DNA from: Platanthera guangdongensis
Taxonomy: Eukaryota > Streptophyta > Magnoliopsida > Asparagales > Orchidaceae
Direction: 5' to 3'
Assembly (NCBI GenBank): GCA_039583875.1
Contig: CM077152.1
Coordinates: 18,897,059-18,961,058, forward strand
Length of the DNA stretch: 64,000 nt
The notes beneath the pieces were generated by a model. That model searched no databases. It was not told where the DNA came from and worked only from the letters and a program-made list of their open reading frames with translations. Numbering within the stretch: position 1 is the first letter of the stretch; each line of letters opens with the position of its first letter. The position numbers and the translations under genes were made by a program. This document shows positions 49,560 through 60,042 of this stretch, one piece after another.

Positions 49560-50420
49560 TAATTTAGGATACGTGGGAATAAAATCTATCGATCATTTGT
49601 GGCATATCATAGTGGTCCAGCACGATGTGGTTATGGTCAGGACGATTGTCATCGAAGTCATGGTCATTACTCGTCTCCTTAATTTGAAGATCCAGAACCA
49701 GTTTATACTCAACCTCAACGAGCTCCTTGCGAGAGATCACTCTTCCATAGTGGCCTTATTGACCTTCCATATTCCCTCCATGATCCTATTATGGTGGCAA
49801 TGACTACTCTCGTTATGATGATTATCAGGAGTCGTAACATGGATAGCACCATACAGTGGAGGATCTAGAGTATTGATTTTGGAGAGTTTCCCTAGCCTTC
49901 AATGGCTTACTTAGTCCTGAGTTATTTAGTTATTGGCTCATAAATATAGAGTACTACCTGAATAGCTACATGTTATTAGGCGAGCGTCAGGTTAGATTTG
50001 CGAAAACTAGACTCCTTGATCAGGATAGATTATATTGGATAGAGTGGACTTATAACCACAATCATCTTTGCTCGTTACTAGTTGGTTTGTGATATGAAGC
50101 GGAAGTTTCTTGTGATATGACACAAAAATATACCGTAAGTATCTTCAAGCTTCTTATAAGAATCGTCTCCTCGAGCAACTTGTTTCCCTACAATAAGGAT
50201 CTATTCCAGTTGCCGATTATAAGGATAAATTCGATACTTTAGTGGTGATGATGACATCCAAGTGGAACGCGTTGTGGCCACTTCCCGATTTCGGTATGAA
50301 CTTCGATCCAAGATATATGTTGTGTTGACTCATCACTGATTGGAGTATGTTGAGCATAATTTCAGCTCGACTTCCATTACAAGCAATATGGTTGTCTTCC
50401 AAAGTATACTCATACACCTA
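49560..50420 (+). pseudogene. Chromovirus G gag remnant
   Basis: Scattered frames match gag of chromovirus A, for example ASVRFAKTRLLDQDRLYWIE near 49,985-50,045 (compare RRVKFAKLRLLDQARTYWAS). There are many stops. No pol follows; the RTE LINE begins beyond. Confidence 0.65.
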
Positions 50421-50561
50421 GTGGTCCTCTGGAGTCAATCAAGTATACACACACCCTACTGGTCGATCATGAAGATTCCTCCCCAGTTTGGTTGCATGCC
50501 TCAAGCTTGTGAACCCTTAAATTTGCTCACCAGTTTTCGTCCACTCTACATCAAAAGCTCT

Positions 50562-52560
50562 TTAGCAAAATTTAACACACCTAGTGACTAAACTCTCACA
50601 ATGTATAACAAATGCCTTTAATGGTCTTCTTTGTGCGTGCCCAAACCATATTAGTCGAGCTTCTTGCATCTTCTCTGTAATTGGTGTCACTCCTATCTTA
50701 TCCCTGATACATTCATTTTTAATTTTATCCAGTCTCGTGTGTTCACACGTCCACCTAAGAATTATCTTCGCAACTCCCATTTTTTGCTCATGTATTCAAT
50801 TCACTGCCCAACACTCAGAACTGTTGAGCATCACTGGTCTAATTGCAGTATGGTAAAACTTGCTTTTAAGTTTTAATGATACTTTAAAATCACATAAGAT
50901 CCCTGACACGCCTCTCCACCTCAACGAACCTGCTTGGATTTTATGTATCACATCTTTATCAACACCTCCATCTTTTTGAACTATCGATGCAAGATATTTA
51001 AAGCACTCACTATCATGATCACCCAAATTAATAACAAAGTCATTTGTTCTTCTTGCATTGTTAAATTTAAGCTTCATATACTCCATCTTTGCACTGCTCA
51101 ACTTTAAACCCTTCTTTTCTATTGTGTCTCGTCAAAATTCAAGTTTTGCATTTACATCATCGTGCGTCTTATCGACCAAAACGATATCACCCTCAAATAA
51201 TAAACAACTAGGTATTGCTTGTTGAATGTCTGGTGAGCTCATCTAAGATAAGGGTAAAAATATAAGGGCTTATAGCTGAACTTTGATGCAAGCTAACAGT
51301 GATAGGGAATTCCCGTGTTAATCCTCCAGATGTCCTCACTCTTGTCATTGAATTTGTTTACATATCTTTGTTTATGTCAATGTATGATACATTTACACCT
51401 TTCTTTTCTAAGATTCTCCATAAGATCTCCCTTGGAACCCTATCATAAGTCTTCTCAAGATCAATAATCAGTACATACAAATCTTTTTTTCTTTTTCGAT
51501 AATTGTCAATATGTCTCCTCAAGAGATGTATAATTTTCATGGTTGTCCGCCCTGACATGAATCCAAATTGATTCTCCGAGATACTAGTCGCTCGTGATAC
51601 TCTTCTTTTTATTGCTCGTTCTCATAGTTTCATGGTATGACTCATTTATTTAATTTCTCTGTAATTAACACAATTTTGTTTATCTTATTTGTTCTTATAC
51701 AAAACTACCAAGATACTTTCTCATCGTTAGTCTGACATCCCTTTTGGCTTCAATATCTTATTGAAGAAATATATAAACCATAAAGTTCCTTTTTTTTCTA
51801 GATATTTCAATACTTCGATGAGTATATTGTCTGATTCAACCACTTTTTCATTTTTCATCTTATTTAGAACATCATTTACCTTTTGATACTTGAATTTTAC
51901 GATAAAACATTATGTTCTTATACTCATTCGATTTACTTAACTCTTTCAAATTCAGTTCAATATCTTTTATTTCATTCTAAAGTTGATAAAAAAAATTTCA
52001 TCGCTCTTTAATAGTCACATTATCTGTCAAAAATATATCTATTTCATATTTTATGCATTTAACTTGTTTTAAATCTTTTGTCTTCCTCTCACTAGCTTGA
52101 ATAATTTTATATATGTCACGCTCTCCATCTTTGATATCTAGTCGCTTATAAAATTCTCCGTATGTTTGACTTCTTGTTTTACTTATTATATGTTTAGCTT
52201 CTTTTTTGGCCACTTTATATCTTGCCAAGTTTTCATCATTCTTTCAAGCGTAGAATGTTTAATAGATGACTCTCTTTTCCCTCACTTTGTCTTGCATTAA
52301 TGCACTTTCTCTTTCCACCACCAAAATTCTTTATTTAGGGGTGCACAACCTTTTGATTCCATAAGTATGTTCTTTTCATTTATTCTTAATTGTGAACACA
52401 TAACTTCCCATGAGACACTAGGATCAACATAAGGGTCATCAAGTAGTTGTTCCATAATTGATGTCTTGAAAACATGTTTTTCCATATTCAAGTTCCTCTA
52501 CCGAATTTTTGGCAACACTTTTGTCATTGTCTTAATTTGCACGACCAACGTCATTAACCA
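50562..52560 (-). pseudogene. RTE LINE reverse transcriptase region
   Basis: Broken frames carry, in minus-strand order, YKVAKKEAKHIISKTRSQTY (pre-RT linker), DLEKTYDRVPREILWRILEK (RT block), FKYLASIVQKDGGVDKDVIH, KIQAGSLRWRGVSGILCDFK and the C-terminal GHAQRRPL motif. The RT catalytic FADD-type block was not read clearly. Confidence 0.85.
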
Positions 52561-52618
52561 ATGTTGTGTTGTCAAACTTTCTCCTGGTATAATTTGCAAT
52601 ACTTACAAATCATTTTAT

Positions 52619-53132
52619 TCATTTTGCGAGTCGTAAAATAATCAATTTGTGACTTATTTGGTCCGTTTTAAACGTAATTAAATGTTCTTCTCTTTTTATG
52701 AAAATCGTATTTGTCATAATTAGCTTATGTGTATGACAAATTCTAAAATAGTTTTTTTTCTTCATTTCTTTTTTCATACCCAAATCTTTCATGAACGACT
52801 GTATAACCTGTATTTCCTTTCTTATATGTCCATTTAAGTATACTCCTATGAATATCATCTCTTTGTGAGATTTTCCTTACTAAATCATCCAAATCTTCCC
52901 AAAATTGCACTTTAATAGCTTCACTTAATCTTATTTGTGGGTCATAAGCACTTATCACATTAATATTTTTTTTTCATTATCAATTCAGGAGCTAAGATTC
53001 TATCACCTTTTCTCTTTATCATAACAACTTCATCTTTCCAAGTAGTATCCACAATAATATCTACTTCATTGTTTTTTTTTGTGTATCATAATTTAAACCC
53101 TGATTGTTTAAAACTTTAGCTTTCTCACCCAG
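52619..53132 (-). pseudogene. RTE LINE endonuclease, C-terminal half
   Basis: It reads from GEKAKVLNNQG next to the E insertion through ISAYDPQIRLSEAIKVQFWE to VVHERFGYEKRNEEKKLF, with frameshifts. This is the apurinic-type endonuclease domain of RTE elements. Confidence 0.82.
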
Positions 53133-53576
53133 TGTTACAGATCCACGTTAGGAACTTACGTACAAGCGCCACGAGCCTCGAGGGGCGACCGCCTAAATTA
53201 TCTTCAATATTCATCCACTTATTTTATGCACATTTTCGTGTTTTAATCCTCACTTTTTAAGCCCTAGTGAGGGGGCATTGCAATACTTTTGGACTTATTT
53301 CTCACCTTATATGTGAGGGTTTTCAGTTTGGGCAAGGAAGCAGAAATTAATATCAAAATTTCTTCTCTATTTTCTCTTCTCTCTCCCTCTTTCTCCCGAT
53401 TCCGCCGAACCCTAGCCGCAACCGACCACCGCACGTTGTGTTGTCCCCATACCGCCGCTGTCCACTCTTTCCCACCACCATAGCTTCTCAGGGCTCCAAG
53501 AACGCTCCCTCCTCATCCCTCGAGGACTTCCCTCCATTCTCCCGGTGCACGCGCTCTCAATCGAGGGCATGTTACA
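53133..53576 (+). repeat. 5' LTR of element E
   Basis: It runs from TGTTACAGATCC to GGCATGTTACA. It has a TTATATGTGAGGG TATA-like site near 53,308. Confidence 0.92.
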
Positions 53577-53579
53577 ATT

Positions 53580-53591
53580 TGGTATCAGTGG
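53580..53591 (+). other. Primer binding site of element E
   Basis: TGGTATCAGTGG lies three bases after the LTR end. It matches the tRNA-iMet complement TGGTATCAGAGC with an interruption. Confidence 0.75.
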
Positions 53592-53892
53592 GAACCCTCC
53601 TCCCCGACGCGGACTCCCCAGATCCAGTGCTTTCCGCCTCCGCTGCGGCCGATTCCGCCCTCCCCGCGCTGCTACCCTCAGTCCAGCGAGCCTGCTCGCA
53701 CTGTTCGTGCCAGCCCGCACCACCAGGCCCCATCCAGCCGTTCAGTCGCTACCACACCATTGTCCGTTGTTCGACCACCCTTCCTCGCAACCTATCCTCC
53801 TCGGCTCTTCCTTTGTCGATGGTTACCTCCTCGCGGCCTCCACCAGTTTGCTTCCTCCGACTTCATCCCCTCTGGCTCGAGTTTCTTTGTCT

Positions 53893-54234
53893 ATGGACGA
53901 CGGAAATGGGGGCAACCCCACCTTGGATCAGATATTGGAGTCCTTCAAGACAATGTTGGTGGACAACCATCAATCCCTCCTCGCCGCTCTCCGCCCGGAC
54001 GGTATTTTGCCGCCGCCTCATCCCACTTCAGATTCTTCCCCATCCGTTCCGGGCCTACAAGCCGAGATCCGGTCGCTCGATATTCCCTCCCGCTCTGACT
54101 ACTCTACCGTGTCGCGTCATGTCAAACTTGACTTTCCGATCTTCGACGGCCGCGAAGATCCCTTAACGTGGTTGACTCGGTGCGAGCCAGGGGACCCAAC
54201 GTGGTTGACTCGTGAGTCAGGGACACCGTTGTAA
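53893..54234 (+). pseudogene. Truncated gag of element E
   Basis: The frame around MDDGNGGNPTLDQILESFKT leads to VKLDFPIFDGREDPLTWLTR, the start of a Reina-type gag. Most of the capsid and the zinc knuckle are missing. The word GGGGACCCAACG occurs at both 54,191 and 54,297, and deletion or rearrangement between repeats may explain the loss. Confidence 0.72.
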
Positions 54235-54399
54235 GCGTCTCTTTTGGCTCGAGGTTGACGACCCCTCAGATGTGGAACTTGGGGATTACGGGCCTGGGGA
54301 CCCAACGATCTCCCTAAATGCTATGTCCGCCCCCACACTTCTGATACAATGCAGATGCCCATCACCGTAGCAGGGCACCGTCTCCTCGTCCTCATGGAC

Positions 54400-55243
54400 A
54401 CAGTCAGTACACAACTTCATCAGCGATCTTGCCGCCCAGCGGCTCCAGCTTCCCATTACCAGCCACAGTCGATTGAGCGTGGTTGTGCCTAATGGCGACT
54501 CCATGGCCTATACCGGGGTTTACCGGGTCGTTCCCATTATTGTGGAGGACTATAATTCCCATGTCGACTTCTTCGTTATTGCCTTACCAGGATTCGACGT
54601 GGTTCTGGGAACGCTTTGGTTGTGCACCCTCAGACCTATATTGTGGGATTTGGAGAACTTGACGATGTCTTGGGGTTCCGGACCTCACCTGATGGTTTGG
54701 CAGGGTCATCCGATCGTAGACTCGAGCCGCGTTTATTCCCTCCAGCTCGAGCCCACAGTGCAACATGATCTCTTGTCCCTTCTTGACGAATATAGAGACA
54801 TTGTGGCCGCACCAACCGGGCTTCCACCCTCGTGCCGCCGGGTCCACCGCATCCGCCTTCTTCCGAATACAGCCCCAGTGGTTATCTGTCCCTACCGCTA
54901 CTCCTTCCTGCAGAAGGATGAGGTAGAGCGGCAGTGTGCCTATTTGCTTCGTCAAGGTATCATCCTCCACAACGTTTCACCTTTCTCCTCCCCGGTCCTC
55001 TTGGTTCACAAAAAGGATTACTCATGGCGCTTCTGTGTTGACTATCGTGCCCTGAACGTGGTCACGGTGAAGGATAAGTTTCCAATACCAGTGGTCAAAG
55101 AATTGTTGGACAAGTTGCATGGCGCTCGCTTCTTATCCAAGCTTGACCTTCGCTCGAGCTACCACCATGTCCATATGTTCCCCCTGACGATATGGAAAAA
55201 ACGGCGTTCCGCATGCACCATGAATATTTTGAGTTCCTCGTGA
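54400..55243 (+). pseudogene. Protease and N-terminal RT of element E
   Basis: Protease-like residues HNFISDLAAQRLQLPITSHS and VVVPNGDSM are followed by the linker (FFVIALPGFDVVLGTLWL). RT blocks follow (YRYSFLQKDEVERQ, FSSPVLLVHKKDYSWRFCVD, FPIPVVKELLDKLHGARFLS, KLDLRSSYHHVHM). At about 55,180 the frame shifts. Confidence 0.87.
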
Positions 55244-56348
55244 TGCCCTTCAGGCTCACGAATGCCTCATCTACATTTCAGGCCCTCATGAATGAGGTAT
55301 TTCACACTCCCGTTCGTCGATGTGTACTTGTTTTTTTTGATGATATTTTGGTGCACAACAATACCTGGGAAGCCCACCTTGACCACCTCTGCACAGTACT
55401 CTATATGGTCCGCTCTCATCGACTCTTCCTTAAGCGGTCCAAATGTTCCTTTGGCACGAATAGGGTGGCGTACCTGGGCCACATCATCGACCACGCCGAC
55501 ATCTCTGTCGATCCCGTCAAGATTCAGGGCGTCCTCGATTGGCTCCTTCCCCAGACTCAGCGGAGCTCCGGGGGGTTCCTCGGCTTAGCGGGCTACTATC
55601 GCCGCTTCGTCCAGGGGTATACAGTGATCGTTGCTCCTTACTGCACCTCCTGCGCCGCCAGTGTTTCGTTTGGGATGACGCTGCCACAACGGCGTTTCGG
55701 GCCTTGCAGCAGGCTTTGATCTCAGCCCCGGTCCTCTAACTCCCGGATTTAGAGAAGGATTTTCAGGTGGAATGTGACGCCTCCGAACATGGGTGTTGTG
55801 CGGTCCTGCAGCAAGATGGACACCCAATCGCTTATTTCAGTCGTACGACAGCCGTCCACCATCGGAAGCTCTCGGCTTACGAGCACGAGCTCATTGGCCT
55901 GGCTAAGGCCGTTCACCACTAGTGACCGTATTTGTGGGGACGAGCCTTCGTCATCCGCACCGATCATTTCATCCTCAAGTACTTGTTGGAGCAGTGCCTG
56001 ACCACAGTTCCGCAACAGCGCTGGGTGAGCCAGATTTTGGGCTATGATTTTCGGGTGGAATTCAGGGCGGGGCGCTTAAATCGTGCAGCTGGAGCTCTCT
56101 CCCGCCGCGACTCTTCCGACGCGCTTCTCTTCGCCATGTCCACACTGTCGTCTCTTGTTCTACGCCTCCGTCAGAAAATCCTTGACACATCGTCCCTCAG
56201 CGAGCTCCTCCATCGCATTCAGGAGGGACGCCTTCCGTCTTGCTGGACAGTCCAGGACGGTCTTATTTTGTACAGGGACCGCTTCTTCGTGCCCGAAACT
56301 TCCCCGCTGATTTCCGACATTCTGGCGGCCGTCCATGGCCACACATGA
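55192..56348 (+). pseudogene. RT core, RNase H and integrase start of element E
   Basis: This frame carries EKTAFRMHHEYFEFLVMPFR, the active site LVFFDDILVHNNTWEAHL and LGLAGYYRRFVQGY. A frameshift near 55,650 precedes RNase H (FQVECDASEHGCCAVLQQDG, AYEHELIGLAKAVHH). RNase H continues at 55,932-56,348 with FVIRTDHFILKYLLEQ, followed by the integrase zinc region. Confidence 0.87.
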
Positions 56349-57000
56349 GAGGGTCCACAAGACCCTTCAACGCGTGCGCGACGAGTTCTTTTGGCACAAC
56401 CTCAAACCAAGCATCCAAACATTCATCACAGCATGCCTTATTTTCCAGCGCAGCAAGACAGTCTCTTTCGCCCACGAATCTCCTGCAACCCTTGCCAGTT
56501 CCGACAAAGATTTGGGTGGACATCTCGATGGACTTCATCGAGGGATTGCCTCCCTCTCCGGGCCACTCCGTCATCTTCATGGTTGTCGACTGCTTATCCA
56601 AGGTGGCACACTTCATTACCATGAGCCGCCCTATCACCGAACCCACCGTGGCTCGTGCCTTCTTTGATCAGGTGTTTCACCTTCATGGAGTAAAAAAGTG
56701 CATTGTGTCCGACAGGGGCAAGGTTTTCACCTCTTAGTTTTGGCAGGAGCTCTTTGCCCTTTGTGGCACGAAGTTGGCCCTCTCCTCCGCCTACCATCGT
56801 CAGTCAGACGACCAGACCGAAGTGGTCAACCAGACACTCGAGATGCATCTTCGCTGCATTACCGGGTATCTCTCCAAAGACTGGGCTCGTTGGCTTCCGT
56901 GGGTGGAGTATTGTTACAATAACTCCTATCACACAACCCCCCAGACCACTCCTTTCAGCCTCATCTACGGCCACGATCCGCCCCCTCCTTACCTATCAGT
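56335..57000 (+). pseudogene. Integrase core of element E
   Basis: After a frameshift it reads WVDISMDFIEGLPPSPGHSV, VVDCLSKVAHFITM, HGVKKCIVSDRGKVFTS (stop) FWQELFALCGTKL, SSAYHRQSDDQTEVVNQTLE. The usual HPQTDGQ motif is HRQSDDQ here. EYCYNNSYHTTPQTTPFSLI follows. Confidence 0.87.
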
Positions 57001-57159
57001 GAGCCTCCGCCCACTCTTCTGCCGTCGACACTGAGCTACCCTCGTGTGATGAGCTTCTGCATCTTGCGCGTGACCACCTCTTTCAGGCCCAGGCTCGCAT
57101 GTAGGCCAACAACAATCGTGGTCACCGCGAGTTGTTCTTTGCACCTGTGGATTTGGTCT

Positions 57160-57495
57160 GGCTGAGACGCCCCCTACTGCCAGCCTACTGTCTCCAAGGG
57201 AGCCTATCAGAAGTTGGGGCCCAAGTTTTTGGGGCCATTTGAGATTTTCCACCGCATCGGGGACGCGGCTTATCGCCTCCGCCTTCCCGTCGACGCTCAG
57301 ATTCATGATGTCTTGCACGTGTCCCAGCTGAAGGCCTTGATCGGCGAGCCGCCCATCGTGACCTTGGTTCCACTTCTGACACCACCATCGGAGAAACTTG
57401 AGGATAAGGTTGATGTCAAGCAGGATGGAGATGTTACAGATCCACGTTGGGGACTTACGTACAACCGCCGCGAGCCTCGAGTGGCGACAACCTAA
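57160..57495 (+). pseudogene. Integrase C-terminal domain of element E
   Basis: LGPKFLGPFEIFHRIGDAAY, RLRLPVDAQIHDVLHVSQLK is the gypsy integrase tail. The frame runs into the 3' LTR and ends REPRVATT at 57,495. A chromodomain is not evident. Confidence 0.82.
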
Positions 57496-57872
57496 ATTAT
57501 CTTCAATATCCGTCCTCTTATTTTATGCACATTTTTGTATTTTAATTCTCACTTTGTTAAGCCTTAGTGAGGGGGCGTTTTAGTACTTTTGCTGGACTTA
57601 TTTCTAACCTTATATGTGGGGGTTTTCGGTTGGGGCAAGGAAGCAGAAATTAATATCAAAATCTCCTTCTTTCTATTTTCTCTTCTCTCTCTCTTTCTCC
57701 CGATTCCGCCGAACCCTAGCCGCAGCCGACCGCCGCGTTGTCCGCATACCGCCGCCGTTCGCTCCTTCCAGCCACATTGCTTCTCAGGGCTCCAAGAAGG
57801 CTCCTTCCTCATCCCTCGAGGACTTCCCTCCACTCTCCTGGTGCACACGCTCTCAATCAAGGGCACATAACA
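57432..57872 (+). repeat. 3' LTR of element E
   Basis: This 441-bp LTR is the partner of 53,133-53,576 and ends GGCACATAACA. Confidence 0.92.
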
Positions 57873-57877
57873 CCCAC

Positions 57878-58360
57878 CCATCTAGTCTCTTGTCAGCATA
57901 AAATATTTATTCTTCTTATAATCATCGTATCTAATACTTCCACCGCTTTTCCAGTTAGCGTACCTATATTCCAACTTCTAAATCTAAGTCAGTCACAAAT
58001 ATTACGATTTGCTTTCCTATGACATCTAATAAGTGAGGGCTCTTGCCTATTTAACACTACAATCAAATCCTCTTGGAAGTGCAACGGTTCTTGCCAAGAC
58101 ACCACATTCAAATCATATGACGAGGACTCTTGCATATTTAACACTACACCAAAGTCCTGGAAATGTAGTGTTCCTTACGAAGATGCCGTATTTGGACCAT
58201 ACGTCGTGTTCCTTGGGGGGAACAACCTAGATTTGCACAATTTCTTAGATGATCCATATTCATAAGAGTGACTAAATTTTACCCTGACCGTCTACCTAAC
58301 ACAACCCTCACCATTTTCATCCGGGCTTGAGACTGACATAGGCTTGGGACCATTCCTGTT
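57878..58360 (-). pseudogene. RTE LINE 5' region and endonuclease start
   Basis: The minus strand carries a 5' leader containing GGTCCCAAGCCTATGTCAG and GCCCGGATGAAAATGG (a wording typical of plant RTE 5' ends), then the endonuclease start RFRSWNIGTLTGKAVEVLDT. An imperfect tandem duplication of about 85 bp lies at 58,037-58,207 in the leader. Confidence 0.8.
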
Positions 58361-59077
58361 AATGCAAGAAAAATGTATAGGGTTTTCTAAACCATGATTC
58401 AAATGCAGGCATATGTGATCATAATGCTAAGCAAATGGTTCCATCGTACAAATATTCTAATGCACAATTAATTATAAAACAATACCTCAAAATTACGCAG
58501 ACAATCACAGCTTATCAGAATTATTTCTAATCCAGCCAACAAGTATTAATCACATGCAATTGTAATTGATAAAAATACTATGGTGTTTGGGGTGACAGTG
58601 GCGGTGCAAAAAAACAGTGATGAGAAACTATTAGAAAAAAAGTTGCAGCCTGGTTGAAAAATCTTCATTTAAGCATTTTTCAAAAAGATATTTTATAGTT
58701 ACATATTTAGAACATTTTAGTAATAGTTGTGTAGCTTTTTAATAAGGTGCTTTATGCTTAAGAAACACGTGATGGGAAGGGTCATATAGTCTTCTGCATT
58801 TTGTATTGATCATTGGCCGCACATCTATAATCAATTGATCTTAGATGTTATTATATGAGGAAGATGAAAATGGAATTAGATCTGAAGGGAATTTGAGAAA
58901 TATAATCTCTGAATCATTTAAAAAAACTGTGTGCAAACTCTAAGATTTCTATAACAAACAGTTGCTCCTGCCATGAAAATCTAAATTTCAGACAATGTAT
59001 AATGTCCATTCAAGAAATAAGAAAACTAACAATCCGCCCATAGTTGATGCTCTGCAGTACTTTACGTCTCCACATAC
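58361..59077. other. Low-copy-looking AT-rich sequence
   Basis: No transposon protein, LTR border or gene was recognised. It may be intron or intergenic sequence of the gene to which the exon at 59,078 belongs. Confidence 0.5.
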
Positions 59078-59254
59078 CCGTTTCTTGCCCATCTCAACAA
59101 GCATGATCAGCAAAGCCTCACACATCTCGCTGGCATCCGCCTCAAACTTGTCCGTCATCGCCGAGTACAATATCCAACTATGATCCAGATTCCTGGTAAG
59201 CCTTACGACAGACGTGCCAAGAACATCTCCATCCCGACACATAAGGACTGGTTG
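59078..59254 (-). CDS. Exon-like segment of an unidentified gene (59 codons)
   Basis: On the minus strand an open block of exactly 59 codons is bordered by an acceptor CCCTCTAG (before 59,254) and a strong donor GTATGTGG (after 59,078), phase 0 on both sides. The peptide includes CRDGDVLGTSVVRLTRNLDH, SWILYSAMTDKFEADASEMC and EALLIMLVEMGKKR. Its composition looks like an ordinary soluble host protein and matches no retroelement domain. I do not recognise the family. Tat element F begins 13 bases upstream of the acceptor, so the rest of the gene may be displaced or lost. Confidence 0.55.
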
Positions 59255-59267
59255 CTAGAGGGATGAT

Positions 59268-59987
59268 TGTACAACCCCGTATCCGGCGAGTGGGGAGAAC
59301 CAAGAATCAAACCGGCCGGCTCAGATCATCCAGGTCCCAGGCGAGCTCGGCAAAGAAAACCCGAGCCCGAGCTCGGCATTCGTCGACCGCGAGCTCGGTA
59401 CTCGCCGAGCTAAGGCAAGATTCGTCGGGCTGAGATCGACTAATGGAAATCGACGGATGGGCCTGCTCGCCGTCCCAGCTCGCACTCTCACAACGGAGCT
59501 CGACAACAGTGGGCGGGCCGGATCTGCCGAGGTGGCCAGGCTCCCCAGCTCGCCTGGATCCATGAGGTACTTTTTACTGTTTTGCCCCCGCTGGTCTGCC
59601 CATAGCCCTTCAGAACAACGGAGTTTGGCTGTTGGCAGACCCAACCAAGGGTTTTTTGGTAACTTCAGGTCAGTTCATTTTGGTTATTGGCAGTTCAGAT
59701 TCTGAAAACTGTAAATATTACCCAAGGGGTACCCCAAAAGGCATGTTTTCCTGTGCTCTCTTGCTCCAGTTTTCAAGTGCTTTCTGAGGGTACATTAGCT
59801 CGGCCTCTGGCTAAGGAGGGGAAGCGCTCTCAGATCTTTCGGGTGTGTGGTGGGTCCTCCCCGCCGAGCCCTTGGGTCAGTTCTTCCCTTATCTCTTTCG
59901 TTGTTTTGCTTGCAAGAGTGAAGTAGGCGCGCGATCACCCCTTCCCCGAGGGTGAACTCCACAGGAGACCGATTTTCGGTTTCAACA
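59268..59987 (+). repeat. 5' LTR of Tat element F
   Basis: It starts TGTACAACCCCGTATCC and ends GGTTTCAACA. The ends agree with the solo LTR at 45,290-46,069. The first 150 bp are rich in CGAGCTCGG words. Confidence 0.9.
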
Positions 59988-59990
59988 TTT

Positions 59991-60008
59991 TGGTGCGGTG
60001 AGCGTGGA
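59991..60008 (+). other. Primer binding site of element F (tRNA-Phe)
   Basis: TGGTGCGGTGAGCGTGGA lies three bases after the LTR. It is identical to the site of element C and complementary over 18 bases to the 3' end of plant tRNA-Phe as remembered. Confidence 0.78.
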
Positions 60009-60042
60009 GCGTGGTCAGCACAGAAAAACTTCAGCGAGCTCG

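Larger units (their letters stand above)
53133..57872 (+). mobile_element. Ty3/gypsy element E (Reina-like), nested in the LINE
   Basis: Its LTRs of 444 and 441 bp start TGTTACAGATCCACG. Flanks CCCAG (53,128-53,132) and CCCAC (57,873-57,877) match at four of five bases, and the LINE endonuclease continues across the gap (QETRWVG to GEKAKV). The PBS is TGGTATCAGTGGGAAC. The order is gag, protease, RT, RNase H, integrase on the + strand. The small size (4.74 kb) and short LTRs suggest the Reina lineage, but no clear chromodomain is visible. Gag is shortened and the pol frame shifts several times. Confidence 0.93.
50590..58360 (-). mobile_element. RTE-type LINE, split by LTR element E
   Basis: Two halves of a non-LTR element lie on the minus strand. 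The 5' half is at about 57,878-58,360 and the 3' half at 50,590-53,132, about 3.0 kb in total, the usual size for plant RTE elements. Domains are an endonuclease start (WNIGTLTGKAVEVLD, LQETRWVG), endonuclease end (ISAYDPQIRL), and RT (LIIDLEKTYDRVPREILWRI, YLASIVQKDGGVDKDVIHKI, RPVMLNSSECWAVN, RLIWFGHAQRRP). The 3' end is truncated soon after RRP. Many stops and frameshifts are present. Confidence 0.9.
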
